DNA of 64,000 nt from an uncultured Pontibacter sp. Lineage in GTDB: Bacteria; Bacteroidota; Bacteroidia; Cytophagales; Hymenobacteraceae. Made by a program: the position numbers and the translations under genes. The notes beneath the pieces were generated by a model. It saw nothing but the letters and a program-made list of their open reading frames with translations, was not told the origin of the DNA and made no database searches. Shown in pieces: positions 27,731 to 36,323 of this stretch. Numbering within the stretch: the first letter of the stretch is position 1; each line of letters begins with the position of its first letter. The DNA lies in the NCBI GenBank assembly GCA_947499125.1, contig CANMMP010000006.1, positions 178,668-242,667 of the forward strand, written 5' to 3'.

Positions 27731-27859
27731 TTTGTTTATACCTTAGAAGAGGCTTCATCACCAAGTATAGCATACTACCGTATAAATAAGTAGCGTTATA
27801 CTTTAAAATATAGCCTGACCAATATATTAATCTACTAACTACTTACTATTCTATTGTAC

Positions 27860-29371
27860 ATGAAGACGAAACAGTTTATCGTTGGCCTCACGCTTTCAGC
27901 CTTATTGGGTGGCGGTGTTGCGGTAGGTAGCTATAAGCTGCTGGAAAACGACACCTCTGAAACAACCACGCAAGAACAACAGTACCCCACTGTTCGCTAC
28001 ACCAGCGAAATGCGCAGCAGCACCAACGCTGTGCCCGAAGGGTTAAATTTTATCAAAGCTGCCGAAATATCAACACCGGCGGTAGTACACGTCATGACCG
28101 AGTATAGCGTACGTTCATCGGAGCGGTACAGCAGCCCGATGGACCCATTCCTGCGTGAGTTCTTTGGCGATGGCTTTGGCGAACGTGTGCCGCGTGGCCC
28201 GCAAATGGGTTCCGGCTCAGGCGTTATCATTGCCTCTAACGGCTACATTGTTACTAATAACCACGTGATCGACCGTGCTGACAAAGTTGAAGTAGTGCTG
28301 GACGATAAGCGCAAGTATGAAGCAACCCTCGTTGGTACCGACCCTAACACTGACCTGGCCCTGCTTAAAATAGAAGCCGATAAACTGCCTGTTATCCGTT
28401 ACGGTAACTCCGACGACCTGAAAGTAGGGGAGTGGGTGCTGGCCGTAGGTAACCCGATGAACCTGACCTCAACTGTTACAGCCGGTATTGTGAGTGCCAA
28501 AGGGCGTAACATTAACATCCTTAGCACAAACCAGCGCAGCAATGGGCAGGTAGGTGACTTAACTATAGAATCGTTTATACAGACAGATGCAGCCGTTAAC
28601 CCGGGTAACTCGGGTGGTGCCCTTGTAAACCTGAACGGCGACCTGGTAGGCATTAATACAGCTATTGCTTCACAAACAGGTTCGTTTGCGGGTTATTCGT
28701 TTGCAGTGCCATCGGCTATAGTTAGCAAGGTGGTTGATGACCTGCTGAAGTATGGCGAAGTGCAGCGTGCCCTGTTAGGTGCTAACATACAAGAGATAGA
28801 TGCCGGTTTAGCGAAAGAGAAAGGCCTGAAAACCCTGAACGGGGTGTATATTGCCCGTGTTACCGAGAATAGCGGTGCCCAGGATGCCGGCCTGAAAGAA
28901 GGTGACATTATTACATCAGTAAACGGTGTGGCAGTTAACAAATCGTCGCAGTTGCTGGAGCAGATAGCCCGTTACCGCCCTGGCGATAAAGTTAAAGTAG
29001 AATATCTGCGTGCAGGTAAAACCCGCAATGCAAATGTTACACTTAAAAACCTGAACTCGAGCACCGAGCTTACCAAGCGTGCCACAGCTAAGGCCATTAC
29101 GTTTGATGGTGCTACTTTTGCCCCGGTATCGAAACAGGAAATGAACAAACTGGGAATTGATGGAGGCGCTAAAATAGCTGATGTAAATAACAGCAAGTTC
29201 CGCGACACAGGTATAAAAGATGGCTTTATTATTACCAGAATTGATAAGTTCCCGGTAAATGAGCCGGCTGATGTAGAAAAGCACCTCAAGAATTTTGAAG
29301 GCGGCATTGTATACATCGAAGGTGTGTACCCTGATGGCCTGAAAGCTTATTACCCGATAGGCAAAGGTTAA
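27860..29371 (+). CDS. Do/DegP-type periplasmic serine protease (HtrA)
   Basis: A 503-residue protein from the ATG at 27860 (a TTG lies two codons earlier). The N-terminal signal/anchor is about 7-27. The trypsin-like domain has the complete triad: H135 in TNNHVID, D165 in NTDLALLKI, S251 in NPGNSGGALV. Two PDZ domains follow: about 285-385 (GVYIARVTENSGAQDAGLKEGD) and about 400-500 (KIADVNNSKFRDTGIKDGF). The family degrades or refolds misfolded envelope proteins. Its position just after hsp20 suggests a protein-quality cluster, though a terminator separates them. Confidence 0.93.
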   Translation: MKTKQFIVGLTLSALLGGGVAVGSYKLLENDTSETTTQEQQYPTVRYTSEMRSSTNAVPEGLNFIKAAEISTPAVVHVMTEYSVRSSERYSSPMDPFLREFFGDGFGERVPRGPQMGSGSGVIIASNGYIVTNNHVIDRADKVEVVLDDKRKYEATLVGTDPNTDLALLKIEADKLPVIRYGNSDDLKVGEWVLAVGNPMNLTSTVTAGIVSAKGRNINILSTNQRSNGQVGDLTIESFIQTDAAVNPGNSGGALVNLNGDLVGINTAIASQTGSFAGYSFAVPSAIVSKVVDDLLKYGEVQRALLGANIQEIDAGLAKEKGLKTLNGVYIARVTENSGAQDAGLKEGDIITSVNGVAVNKSSQLLEQIARYRPGDKVKVEYLRAGKTRNANVTLKNLNSSTELTKRATAKAITFDGATFAPVSKQEMNKLGIDGGAKIADVNNSKFRDTGIKDGFIITRIDKFPVNEPADVEKHLKNFEGGIVYIEGVYPDGLKAYYPIGKG

Positions 29372-29394
29372 GAAATTGTAAACTCAACTTACAG

Positions 29395-29427
29395 AAAGCT
29401 TCTGCAGCCTTGCAGAAGCTTTTTTAT
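29395..29427 (+). terminator. Terminator after the HtrA gene
   Basis: AAAGCTTCTGCA and TGCAGAAGCTTT pair around a 4-nt loop, followed by a T run, 24 bp after the stop. Confidence 0.85.
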
Positions 29428-29508
29428 TTTTTAGCTTTGTAAAAGACCTTTTGTAAAGTATAACCTGCGCTGTTGAAAGATAGCGTAGCTAACCATAATA
29501 TAAAACTG

Positions 29509-31086
29509 ATGAAACAAACCATAGACGAACTTCCGATCCGTAAAGAAGTGGCTGATGTACTACACCAGCTTGGCATTAAAGAGCAGAACCCGGCGTATAG
29601 TACTGGCCTGGAGTGGGGAGGAACCGAAGGAAGAACGACCCGTGAAATTTATTCTCCTGCTGACGGCACCCTGATTGCCAGTGTTAACATGGCCTCTGCC
29701 GAAGATTACGAACAGGTAGTAACCCAAGCCCAGGCTGCTTTTAAAGTATGGCGTACCATGCCTGCTCCAAAACGTGGCGAGATAGTGCGCCAGATCGGTG
29801 AAAAGCTGCGCGAGCATAAAGAGGCCCTTGGCCGGCTGGTAAGCTACGAAATGGGTAAAATTCTGCAGGAAGGCCTCGGCGAAGTGCAGGAAATGATAGA
29901 CATCTGCGACTTTGCTGTAGGTTTATCACGCCAGTTGCACGGCTTTACTATGCACTCTGAGCGACCGCAGCACCGCATGTACGAGCAGTATCACCCGCTG
30001 GGTATAGTTGGTGTTATATCGGCCTTTAACTTCCCGGTAGCCGTTTGGAGCTGGAATGCTATGCTGGCTGCCGTTTGCGGCGATGTTGTGATCTGGAAAC
30101 CATCTGAGAAAACGCCACTTACCGCCATTGCCTGTCAACACATTATTAGAGAAGTACTGGCAGAGAACGAGGTGCCGGAGGGAGTATTTAATACTATTAT
30201 CGGTGATGCCGAAATTGGCAGCCTAATGAGCCACGACAACAGAGTTCCGCTTGTTTCGGCAACGGGCTCTACGCGCATGGGTAAAAAAGTTGGCGGGGCA
30301 GTTGGTGCCCGTTTAGGCAAATCGTTGCTGGAACTTGGTGGTAACAACGCTATTATACTTACACCGAATGCCGACCTCGAGATGGCCCTGCGTGCTATTG
30401 TATTTGGTGCGGTAGGTACTTGTGGGCAGCGCTGCACTTCTACTCGTCGCCTTATCATTCACGACAGTATTTACGACCAGGTTAAAGAGCGTTTACTTAA
30501 AATATACCCTAACCTGCCAATTGGCCATCCCCTGGATAGCACCACGCTGGTAGGCCCACTGATTGATAAGGATGCTGTAAAAGCCTTTAGTAATGCTCTT
30601 GAGAAAGTACAGCAGGAAGGCGGCAAGCTGCTTATAGGTGGTGATATACTGGAAGGCGAAGGCTACGGGACTGGTACTTATGTAAAGCCTGCCATTGTAG
30701 AAGCTGAAAACCATTACGAGATGGTGCAGGAAGAAACATTTGCCCCGATCTTATACTTGCTGAAGTATAACGGCGAAGTAGAAGATGCCATTGAAATACA
30801 GAATGGTGTACGCCAAGGCTTATCGTCTGCTATCTTCACTGCTAACCTGCTCGAGGCAGAGGCTTTCCTGGGCCATTGGGGTTCTGATTGCGGTATTGCT
30901 AACGTAAACATCGGTACATCCGGTGCGGAGATCGGTGGTGCCTTTGGAGGTGAGAAGGATACTGGTGGTGGCCGTGAGTCCGGGTCTGATGCCTGGAAAA
31001 TATACATGCGCCGCCAGACAAATACTATAAACTATGGCCGCGAACTGCCATTAGCACAAGGTATTAAATTCGATATCATGGACTAA
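29509..31086 (+). CDS. ALDH7-type aldehyde dehydrogenase (aminoadipate semialdehyde / piperideine-6-carboxylate)
   Basis: A 525-residue cytoplasmic enzyme from the ATG at 29509 (a TTG at 29473 is possible). It carries LGIVGVISAFNFPVAVWSWN near 168 (NAD fold), LELGGNNAIIL near 273 with the general-base Glu, and GTCGQRCTSTRRL near 304 with the catalytic Cys. The GQRCTSTRR context and IGTSGAEIGGAFGGEKDTGGG near the end are typical of the antiquitin/ALDH7 group, which oxidises alpha-aminoadipate semialdehyde in lysine breakdown. No other lysine catabolism gene is nearby, so a broader aldehyde-detoxifying role is also possible. Confidence 0.88.
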   Translation: MKQTIDELPIRKEVADVLHQLGIKEQNPAYSTGLEWGGTEGRTTREIYSPADGTLIASVNMASAEDYEQVVTQAQAAFKVWRTMPAPKRGEIVRQIGEKLREHKEALGRLVSYEMGKILQEGLGEVQEMIDICDFAVGLSRQLHGFTMHSERPQHRMYEQYHPLGIVGVISAFNFPVAVWSWNAMLAAVCGDVVIWKPSEKTPLTAIACQHIIREVLAENEVPEGVFNTIIGDAEIGSLMSHDNRVPLVSATGSTRMGKKVGGAVGARLGKSLLELGGNNAIILTPNADLEMALRAIVFGAVGTCGQRCTSTRRLIIHDSIYDQVKERLLKIYPNLPIGHPLDSTTLVGPLIDKDAVKAFSNALEKVQQEGGKLLIGGDILEGEGYGTGTYVKPAIVEAENHYEMVQEETFAPILYLLKYNGEVEDAIEIQNGVRQGLSSAIFTANLLEAEAFLGHWGSDCGIANVNIGTSGAEIGGAFGGEKDTGGGRESGSDAWKIYMRRQTNTINYGRELPLAQGIKFDIMD

Positions 31087-31157
31087 GATTTCTAAGGATT
31101 TTGGGATTAGGCTGAAGCTATAGTTTGATACATAACTAATGGATCAGCCAGCATGTA

Positions 31158-31179
31158 GAGACGCAATAACTTGCGTCTC
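31158..31179. repeat. Short palindrome, GAGACGCAA-N4-TTGCGTCTC
   Basis: A 9-bp perfect inverted repeat with a 4-nt centre. It is the second copy of the family at 5188-5207, in the opposite orientation. Confidence 0.75.
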
Positions 31180-31235
31180 CGCTATGAAACTATAGGTAAG
31201 AATAGGGGAAGACCTTGTTATGCAACTATAGCGAA

Positions 31236-31253
31236 GCGAGTCTGCAGACTCGC
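31236..31253. repeat. 18-bp perfect palindrome
   Basis: GCGAGTCTGCAGACTCGC is identical on both strands. A smaller one, ACCTGcgtCAGGT, follows at 31279-31291, and a tandem aaatcctg motif at 31326-31352. Confidence 0.7.
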
Positions 31254-31366
31254 CCTCACTACGCGGCACCGGTTAGATACCTGCGTCAGGTGGAGATTTA
31301 ACAGAACTATAGTTTCATCGGATAAAAATCCTGTAAATCCTGAAAATCCTGATTCTGACAAACTAT

Positions 31367-31398
31367 AAAAGCCAGCTCTGCAAAGGGCTGGCTTTTTT
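31367..31398 (+). terminator. Terminator in the ALDH-sigma spacer
   Basis: AAAAGCCAGC and GCTGGCTTTT flank a 10-nt loop and are followed by T residues. It lies 280 bp beyond the ALDH stop, past several palindromes, so it may stop read-through before the sigma operon. Confidence 0.7.
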
Positions 31399-31480
31399 GT
31401 GCTTTTACTTCCCGGTTTGGCCGCTATACTTACTAGAATGTGGCATTTAAAAAATATCAGGAAAAATTTTGCAACTTGAT

Positions 31481-31508
31481 GCAACCCTGGCTTGCTTCTG
31501 CTGTCTTT
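31481..31508 (+). promoter_or_regulatory. Predicted ECF sigma-dependent promoter (autoregulation)
   Basis: GCAACC (31481-31486) and GTCTTT (31503-31508) are spaced by 16 bp. This resembles the AAC / GTC cores of ECF promoters and lies upstream of the ECF sigma gene itself. A second GCAAC lies exactly 10 bp upstream at 31471. Inference only. Confidence 0.45.
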
Positions 31509-31594
31509 AGTGCGGAAGTAGGGAGGAAATAGATGAAAGTATAAACAGGCCACAGGCAGGATCAAGAAAAGTATAATTGCTAAAGCGGAGTAAA

Positions 31595-32155
31595 TTGGAA
31601 ACTTCTACTTATCAGGATGTAAACCAACAGGTAGTGGAGCGGTGCAAGGGTGGCGACAACCGGGCACAGTATGAGCTCTATAAACTATACTCCAAGGCTA
31701 TGTTTAACGTGAGCATGCGCATTATTAACGATTATGCCGAAGCAGAAGACGTGTTGCAGGAGGCTTTTATCAGTGCTTTCAAAAACCTGGGTTCCTACAA
31801 ATCAGAAGCTTCGTTCGGGAGCTGGCTCAAAAAGATCGTGATCAATGCCTCCATCAATGCTATCCGGAAGCGCCGCTCGGAACTGGTGCCCAGGGATGAA
31901 CGACTGATGGTCGATGTTGCTGATGAACCAACCGATGATGGCCATACCGAATGGCAGGTAGATAACATAAGACGGGCCATTCAGAAACTGCCGGACGGTT
32001 ACAGGGTTGTGCTGAGCTTATACTTGCTGGAAGGCTACGACCATGCTGAAATAGGCGAAGTGCTGGGCATAACCGAATCGACCTCAAAATCGCAGTACAG
32101 CAGGGCAAAAAAGAAATTAATGGAGATAATGCGGGAGCCGCAGTTTGCGGCCTGA
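31595..32155 (+). CDS. ECF-type RNA polymerase sigma factor
   Basis: The 186-residue protein uses a TTG start at 31595 (METSTYQDVNQQ), with GGAG 4 bp upstream; a TTG at 31577 is the alternative and no ATG fits. Region 2 is QYELYKLYSKAMFNVSMRII to FGSWLKKIVINASINAIRK (about 25-95), containing the DYAEAEDVLQEAF core-binding motif. Region 4 is QKLPDGYRVVLSLYLLEGYDHAEIGEVLGITESTSKSQYSRAKKKL (about 130-178), a helix-turn-helix that reads the -35 element. It heads an operon with the TM protein at 32178 (likely anti-sigma) and the exported protein at 32806. Confidence 0.92.
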   Translation: METSTYQDVNQQVVERCKGGDNRAQYELYKLYSKAMFNVSMRIINDYAEAEDVLQEAFISAFKNLGSYKSEASFGSWLKKIVINASINAIRKRRSELVPRDERLMVDVADEPTDDGHTEWQVDNIRRAIQKLPDGYRVVLSLYLLEGYDHAEIGEVLGITESTSKSQYSRAKKKLMEIMREPQFAA

Positions 32156-32177
32156 TTATAAAACAACAACAACGAAC

Positions 32178-32822
32178 ATGGAAGATAGACTGAAAGATTT
32201 TGTAAGCGGGCATCGGGAAGATTTCGATGTGTATGAGCCGCGGCCGGAGCTCTGGCAGCAGATCTGCCAGGAATTGCCGGAAAACAAACCTGCAACCAGG
32301 CAGGAAACGAAAGTTATAAAGTTCAGCTTCGGCGATAGTTTCAGTTTTAGCGGCGATCTGGTTTTCATGCGTGTAGCGGCCGCTGTGCTGTTGCTGCTGG
32401 GTTGTGGCTTAACGTTATGGGTTGCAAAGCAAAGTGTAAGTGAGGGCGCTTATTACGCTGCTACAAGCAACACACAACCTGCCCTGCAAGCTATAGCTCC
32501 TGAACTAAATGATATAGAAGCTTATTATGTAAATCAGCTGGAAACTAAGAAGGAAGCCCTGAGCGAGTACGATATGAAAGTACTTGGCCTGGATGAGCAA
32601 AAGGAAATTGACCTGGAGCTTGCCCGCCTCGACAGCAGTTATCATCAACTTAAAAAACAGCTTTTAACTACCCCTAATACCGAAAAGGTGATGAACGCCA
32701 TGATCCGGAACCTGCAGATACGGATCGAGGTGATGAACCGCCAACTGGAAGTACTCCAGAAGATTGAACAACTCCAGAATCAGACAACACAAGAACGACT
32801 AAAAAATGAAACCAATGTATAG
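32178..32822 (+). CDS. Probable membrane anti-sigma factor
   Basis: The 214-residue protein starts at the ATG at 32178, 22 bp after the sigma stop. The cytoplasmic N-terminus (about 1-60) contains DFVSGHREDFDVYEPRPELWQQICQEL, the usual opening of Bacteroidota anti-sigma proteins. One TM helix spans about 69-87 (VAAAVLLLLGCGLTLWVAK). The periplasmic part ends in a long coiled coil (MIRNLQIRIEVMNRQLEVLQKIEQLQNQTTQ, about 172-205). It has no ZAS zinc motif. The position directly after an ECF sigma gene and the topology support the call, which is inference from context. It overlaps the next gene by 17 bp. Confidence 0.72.
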   Translation: MEDRLKDFVSGHREDFDVYEPRPELWQQICQELPENKPATRQETKVIKFSFGDSFSFSGDLVFMRVAAAVLLLLGCGLTLWVAKQSVSEGAYYAATSNTQPALQAIAPELNDIEAYYVNQLETKKEALSEYDMKVLGLDEQKEIDLELARLDSSYHQLKKQLLTTPNTEKVMNAMIRNLQIRIEVMNRQLEVLQKIEQLQNQTTQERLKNETNV

Positions 32823-33876
32823 ATATTTACACTGCCTGGCCATAATTTTTGTGATGGCTCCTGCTATGGTTTTTGGCCAGAATGCGCCACAGCCTCCAAC
32901 TCCGCCAACACCACCCTGCCCGGCACCTGCACCTGTTTTAGCTTTTGTTATGCAGGCAGCACCTCAACCTTCGTCTCAGCCAGCGGGCACTATGGCCTTT
33001 GACTCCGAAAAACGAAAGGTGTTTGAGAAAACCTATAAAGTAGGCAAAAACGATGTGCTCCATATCGAAAGCAAGTATGGCCGTGTGCATGTAAACACCT
33101 GGAATAAAAATGAGATACAGGTTAAGGTAGATATGATCGCGCGGGCCAACTCCGATAGCAAAACAAGCCAGATGCTGAGCCGCATGAGTGTGGCAGAATC
33201 GCGGAGTGGAAACAACATCTATTTTAAAACAGATTATGACCCGGTACGCATTTCGGGACCAAGCTCCTCTGAAATAAACTATACGGTATACATGCCAGAA
33301 AACAACGCCATTAACCTGAAAACCACTTACGGCGACGTATACCTGGCTGCCCTGAAAGGAAAAGTTAACCTGGATATGCGCTACGGCAACTTAAAAAGCG
33401 ACCGCCTGGCCAACCCGAATAACACTTTAAGGCTAACTTATGGCAAAGGCAATTGCAGTTATATAAATGGCAGCAACCTGCAGGCCGCTTATTTCGACCT
33501 GAACCTGGCAGAAGCAAAAGGCCTTAAAGGAAATACAAAGTATACTGAGCTAACGATTGGAAGGCTGGAGGATGGACTTAACCTGGAAATGAAGTATGGC
33601 TCGTTTAAGGTGCATAACATCAACAGCAATGTTAAGAATATTAACCTGGCCAGTACCTACATTCCTATCTCCCTGAACTTTGCAGAAAACGCTGCCTTTA
33701 ATTTTGATGTGAACGTGCAGTACGCCGAATTTAAGGCCACTAAAGAGATGGTGAATATGACCTCTGTTGAAAAAGATTATACTTCGGCTGCTTATAAAGG
33801 TAGCCTGGGCAATAACTCACCTAAGGGTGCGATAATTATAAACTCGAAGTATGGCGATGTCAGATTTCAAAAGTAA
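32806..33876 (+). CDS. Exported DUF4097-type beta-repeat protein
   Basis: The 356-residue protein has a signal peptide 1-24 (ending MVFGQ), then a Pro-rich stretch about 28-60. From about 85 to the end there is a regular series of beta turns built around a [KTR]YG motif. Its tyrosines are at residues 91, 175, 193, 212, 246, 264, 285, 306 and 349, with contexts such as SKYGRVHV, TTYGDVYL, MRYGNLKS, MKYGSFKV and SKYGDVRF. This is a beta-solenoid of the DUF4097/adhesin-like class. As the third gene of the sigma operon it is a plausible target or sensor of that envelope response; its role is not known. Confidence 0.75.
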   Translation: MKPMYRYLHCLAIIFVMAPAMVFGQNAPQPPTPPTPPCPAPAPVLAFVMQAAPQPSSQPAGTMAFDSEKRKVFEKTYKVGKNDVLHIESKYGRVHVNTWNKNEIQVKVDMIARANSDSKTSQMLSRMSVAESRSGNNIYFKTDYDPVRISGPSSSEINYTVYMPENNAINLKTTYGDVYLAALKGKVNLDMRYGNLKSDRLANPNNTLRLTYGKGNCSYINGSNLQAAYFDLNLAEAKGLKGNTKYTELTIGRLEDGLNLEMKYGSFKVHNINSNVKNINLASTYIPISLNFAENAAFNFDVNVQYAEFKATKEMVNMTSVEKDYTSAAYKGSLGNNSPKGAIIINSKYGDVRFQK

Positions 33877-33900
33877 ATAAACCTTGTTGATTAGTTGCAG

Positions 33901-33924
33901 GAGCCGGCCCATAGCCGGCTCTTT
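33901..33924 (+). terminator. Terminator of the ECF sigma operon
   Basis: GAGCCGGC(cca t)AGCCGGCTC hairpin with a short T run, 24 bp after the stop. Confidence 0.7.
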
Positions 33925-33970
33925 GCGTATGGTATGGTTTATTAATTAGGCACATTGCTTATATTTGAAT

Positions 33971-34393
33971 ATGACAAACCCTAACGAAATACTGAACTCC
34001 TCGAAAGCCCCGGAACCGGTCGGCTCTTATCCGCATGCCCGCAAAGTGGGTAATTTGTTATTTTTGTCGGGTGTTGGCCCCCGCGAGCGCGGCACTAAAA
34101 AGATACCAGGCGTTGAGCTTGATGAGGCCGGTAATATTGTGTCTTATGACATTGAGGCCCAGTGCCACTCGGTATTTAAAAATGTGCGGGCTATACTGGA
34201 AGATGCCGGATCTGGTTGGGATAAGCTGGTAGATGTAACTGTGTTTTTAACGAATATGAAAGCCGACTTTGCTACCTATAACCGTATTTATGCGGAGTAT
34301 TTTAAAGATAACCAGCCTTGCCGCACCACTGTGGAGATAAACAGCCTGCCTACGCCTATTGCCATCGAACTGAAATGCATCGCAACAGTTTAA
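33971..34393 (+). CDS. RidA family enamine/imine deaminase
   Basis: A 140-residue cytoplasmic protein from the ATG at 33971 (a TTG lies two codons earlier). The fold markers are PVGSYPHARKVGNLLFLSGVGP at the N-terminus, VFKNVRAILEDAGSGWDKLVDVTVFLTNM in the middle, and the active-site arginine region QPCRTTVEINSLP near 118. The family hydrolyses reactive enamine intermediates such as 2-aminoacrylate. The GVGPRE insert and 140-residue length are closer to the 2-aminomuconate deaminase-like subgroup than to E. coli RidA (about 128 residues). It is followed 3 bp later by the MutS-like gene, so the two are probably co-transcribed. Confidence 0.88.
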   Translation: MTNPNEILNSSKAPEPVGSYPHARKVGNLLFLSGVGPRERGTKKIPGVELDEAGNIVSYDIEAQCHSVFKNVRAILEDAGSGWDKLVDVTVFLTNMKADFATYNRIYAEYFKDNQPCRTTVEINSLPTPIAIELKCIATV

Positions 34394-34396
34394 ACT

Positions 34397-36235
34397 ATGG
34401 CGCAGCAATATCCTTCAGAATTTTTTACAGCTAGTGCAGAGAAGTATAAAGCGCAGGAACAGGCAGCAGCCCGCAAGGTTTTGCGCGTCTCGTGGTTACG
34501 TGTACTTGTTTTTGTAGCTGTAGCCGGACTAGCCTATTACTTTTTCAGGTTCAGCGATGGCTTGTATGGCGCTTTAACTATAGCCATTGGTTATGTGCTG
34601 TTTCTGGGCGTAATGCGCTGGCACAGCCGGCTGGAGTACCTCCGGAAGCAATACCAGCTATTGCACGAACTTAACCTCGAAGAGCAGGACAGGCTGCAGG
34701 GTAACTTAAGCAAACTCGAAAACGGACAGCGCTTTTCCGATAGCCACCATCCTTATACTTCAGACCTTGATATTTTTGGTCCTGATTCACTTTTTCAGCT
34801 GTTGAACCGGTCTGTTACAAGTATAGGCCAGCAAAAATTAGCTGCCTGGCTACAGAACCATAGTTTGCCACAACAAATTAGCGAACGGCAGGAGGCTGTT
34901 GCAGAGCTCAGCCAGAAAGAGAATACCGATTGGTTGCAAACCCTGCTAACGGCACCCCGCCACTACAAACACCCCGAAAACCAGCGATCCGACTTTTTTG
35001 ACTGGCTGCAGCAAAACCGTTTTTACGAGAAGCATACTTACCTGAAGCCTTTATTATTTATACTTCCGGTTGTAACCGTGATAGCTTTGGTAGCATGGTT
35101 TTATGGGTATCCGGGCTACCCGGCTGTAGGGTTGCTGGTTGTGCAGTCGTTGCTGGCTTATAAGTACAGAGTGGAGCGTGATGCTTTTTATGATAACAGC
35201 ATTGCCATACACGAAGCGATGCAAAGCTATACCAGCCAGTTACAATTAATTGAGCAGCATACTTTCAGGGCACCTATACTTGTCGATCTGCAGCAAAAGC
35301 TCTTTTCCGGAAATATGAAAGCATCTGCTGCCCTGGGCAAACTATCCACTATCATCGATTTCTTTTCGTACAGGCTCAGCACGTTAATGGCCTTTTTCCT
35401 GAACACGATCGTGATGTGGGATTTTGTGTGGATGTACCGACTGGAAAGCTGGCGCGATACCTACCTCGAGCAGGTAAAAGGCTCGCTGGATGTATTGGCT
35501 AACTTTGAAAGTATAGCCAGTATAGCGGCTCACCAGTTTGCAAACCCTACGCACGCCATACCAGAGTTAAGCGATGTGCCTTTCGAGTTTACTGCTGAGG
35601 AACTGGCGCACCCGCTTATTTTTGCCTCTGAGCGCATTGCCAACGACTTCTCGATGCAGGGTGCCGGCCATACTATTATTGTTACAGGTTCTAACATGTC
35701 GGGTAAAACTACTTTTCTGCGGACGATAGGTATAAACATGGTATTGGCTTTTGCCGGTGCTCCGGTTTGTGCCCGTAAGATGCGTGTAGCGCCGGTGCAG
35801 GTGTATACTGCCATGCGCACCGTAGATAACCTGGCCGAGAGCACATCGTCTTTCTACGCTGAGCTAAAGCGCCTGCGCATCTTACTGAACATTACCGAAC
35901 AGGGCGAACCGGTTTTCTATCTTCTGGATGAGATACTGAAAGGAACGAACTCCCGCGACCGGCACCTGGGCGCTATGTCCCTTATCAGGCAACTGCACAA
36001 GCGAAACGCTTCCGGCCTCATATCTACCCACGACCTTGAACTGGGGGCTATGGAAGAAGAACTGAAAGGCAGTGTGCAGAACTATAGCTTTAACAGTACC
36101 ATTGAAGGCGATAAGATATTATTCGACTATAAACTGCAGCCGGGCCTTTGCCGTAGCTTTAATGCCAGTAAGCTTATGCAGCTGATGGGCATCGAGATCG
36201 AAGAAGAGAAAAGCTTTTTAGACAAAGGACAATAG
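34397..36235 (+). CDS. Membrane-associated MutS-family ATPase
   Basis: The 612-residue protein has two hydrophobic segments near the N-terminus (about 35-50 and 56-73) and two more about 215-250. It then has a MutS core helical domain and a C-terminal ABC-type ATPase: Walker A TGSNMSGKTTFLRT near 432 and Walker B VFYLLDEILKGTNSRDR near 510, followed by ISTHDLEL. The mismatch-recognition domain I (Phe-x-Glu) and connector domain of true MutS are absent, as is the Smr domain of MutS2. This short, membrane-spanning type is conserved in Bacteroidota; a mismatch-repair role is doubtful. Confidence 0.85.
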   Translation: MAQQYPSEFFTASAEKYKAQEQAAARKVLRVSWLRVLVFVAVAGLAYYFFRFSDGLYGALTIAIGYVLFLGVMRWHSRLEYLRKQYQLLHELNLEEQDRLQGNLSKLENGQRFSDSHHPYTSDLDIFGPDSLFQLLNRSVTSIGQQKLAAWLQNHSLPQQISERQEAVAELSQKENTDWLQTLLTAPRHYKHPENQRSDFFDWLQQNRFYEKHTYLKPLLFILPVVTVIALVAWFYGYPGYPAVGLLVVQSLLAYKYRVERDAFYDNSIAIHEAMQSYTSQLQLIEQHTFRAPILVDLQQKLFSGNMKASAALGKLSTIIDFFSYRLSTLMAFFLNTIVMWDFVWMYRLESWRDTYLEQVKGSLDVLANFESIASIAAHQFANPTHAIPELSDVPFEFTAEELAHPLIFASERIANDFSMQGAGHTIIVTGSNMSGKTTFLRTIGINMVLAFAGAPVCARKMRVAPVQVYTAMRTVDNLAESTSSFYAELKRLRILLNITEQGEPVFYLLDEILKGTNSRDRHLGAMSLIRQLHKRNASGLISTHDLELGAMEEELKGSVQNYSFNSTIEGDKILFDYKLQPGLCRSFNASKLMQLMGIEIEEEKSFLDKGQ

Positions 36236-36250
36236 ATAACATTTAATTTA

Positions 36251-36270
36251 CCCTCTTGAGAGGGGTAGGT
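36251..36270. repeat. Degenerate G-rich hairpin repeat
   Basis: CCCTCTTGAGAGGGGTAGGT, a short relative of the family at 14464 and 18550, between the MutS-like gene and the small gene at 36324. Confidence 0.5.
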
Positions 36271-36323
36271 TTATACTTCACCTGACAAACTATTAACTAA
36301 CTAAACAACACAAACTATAAACT

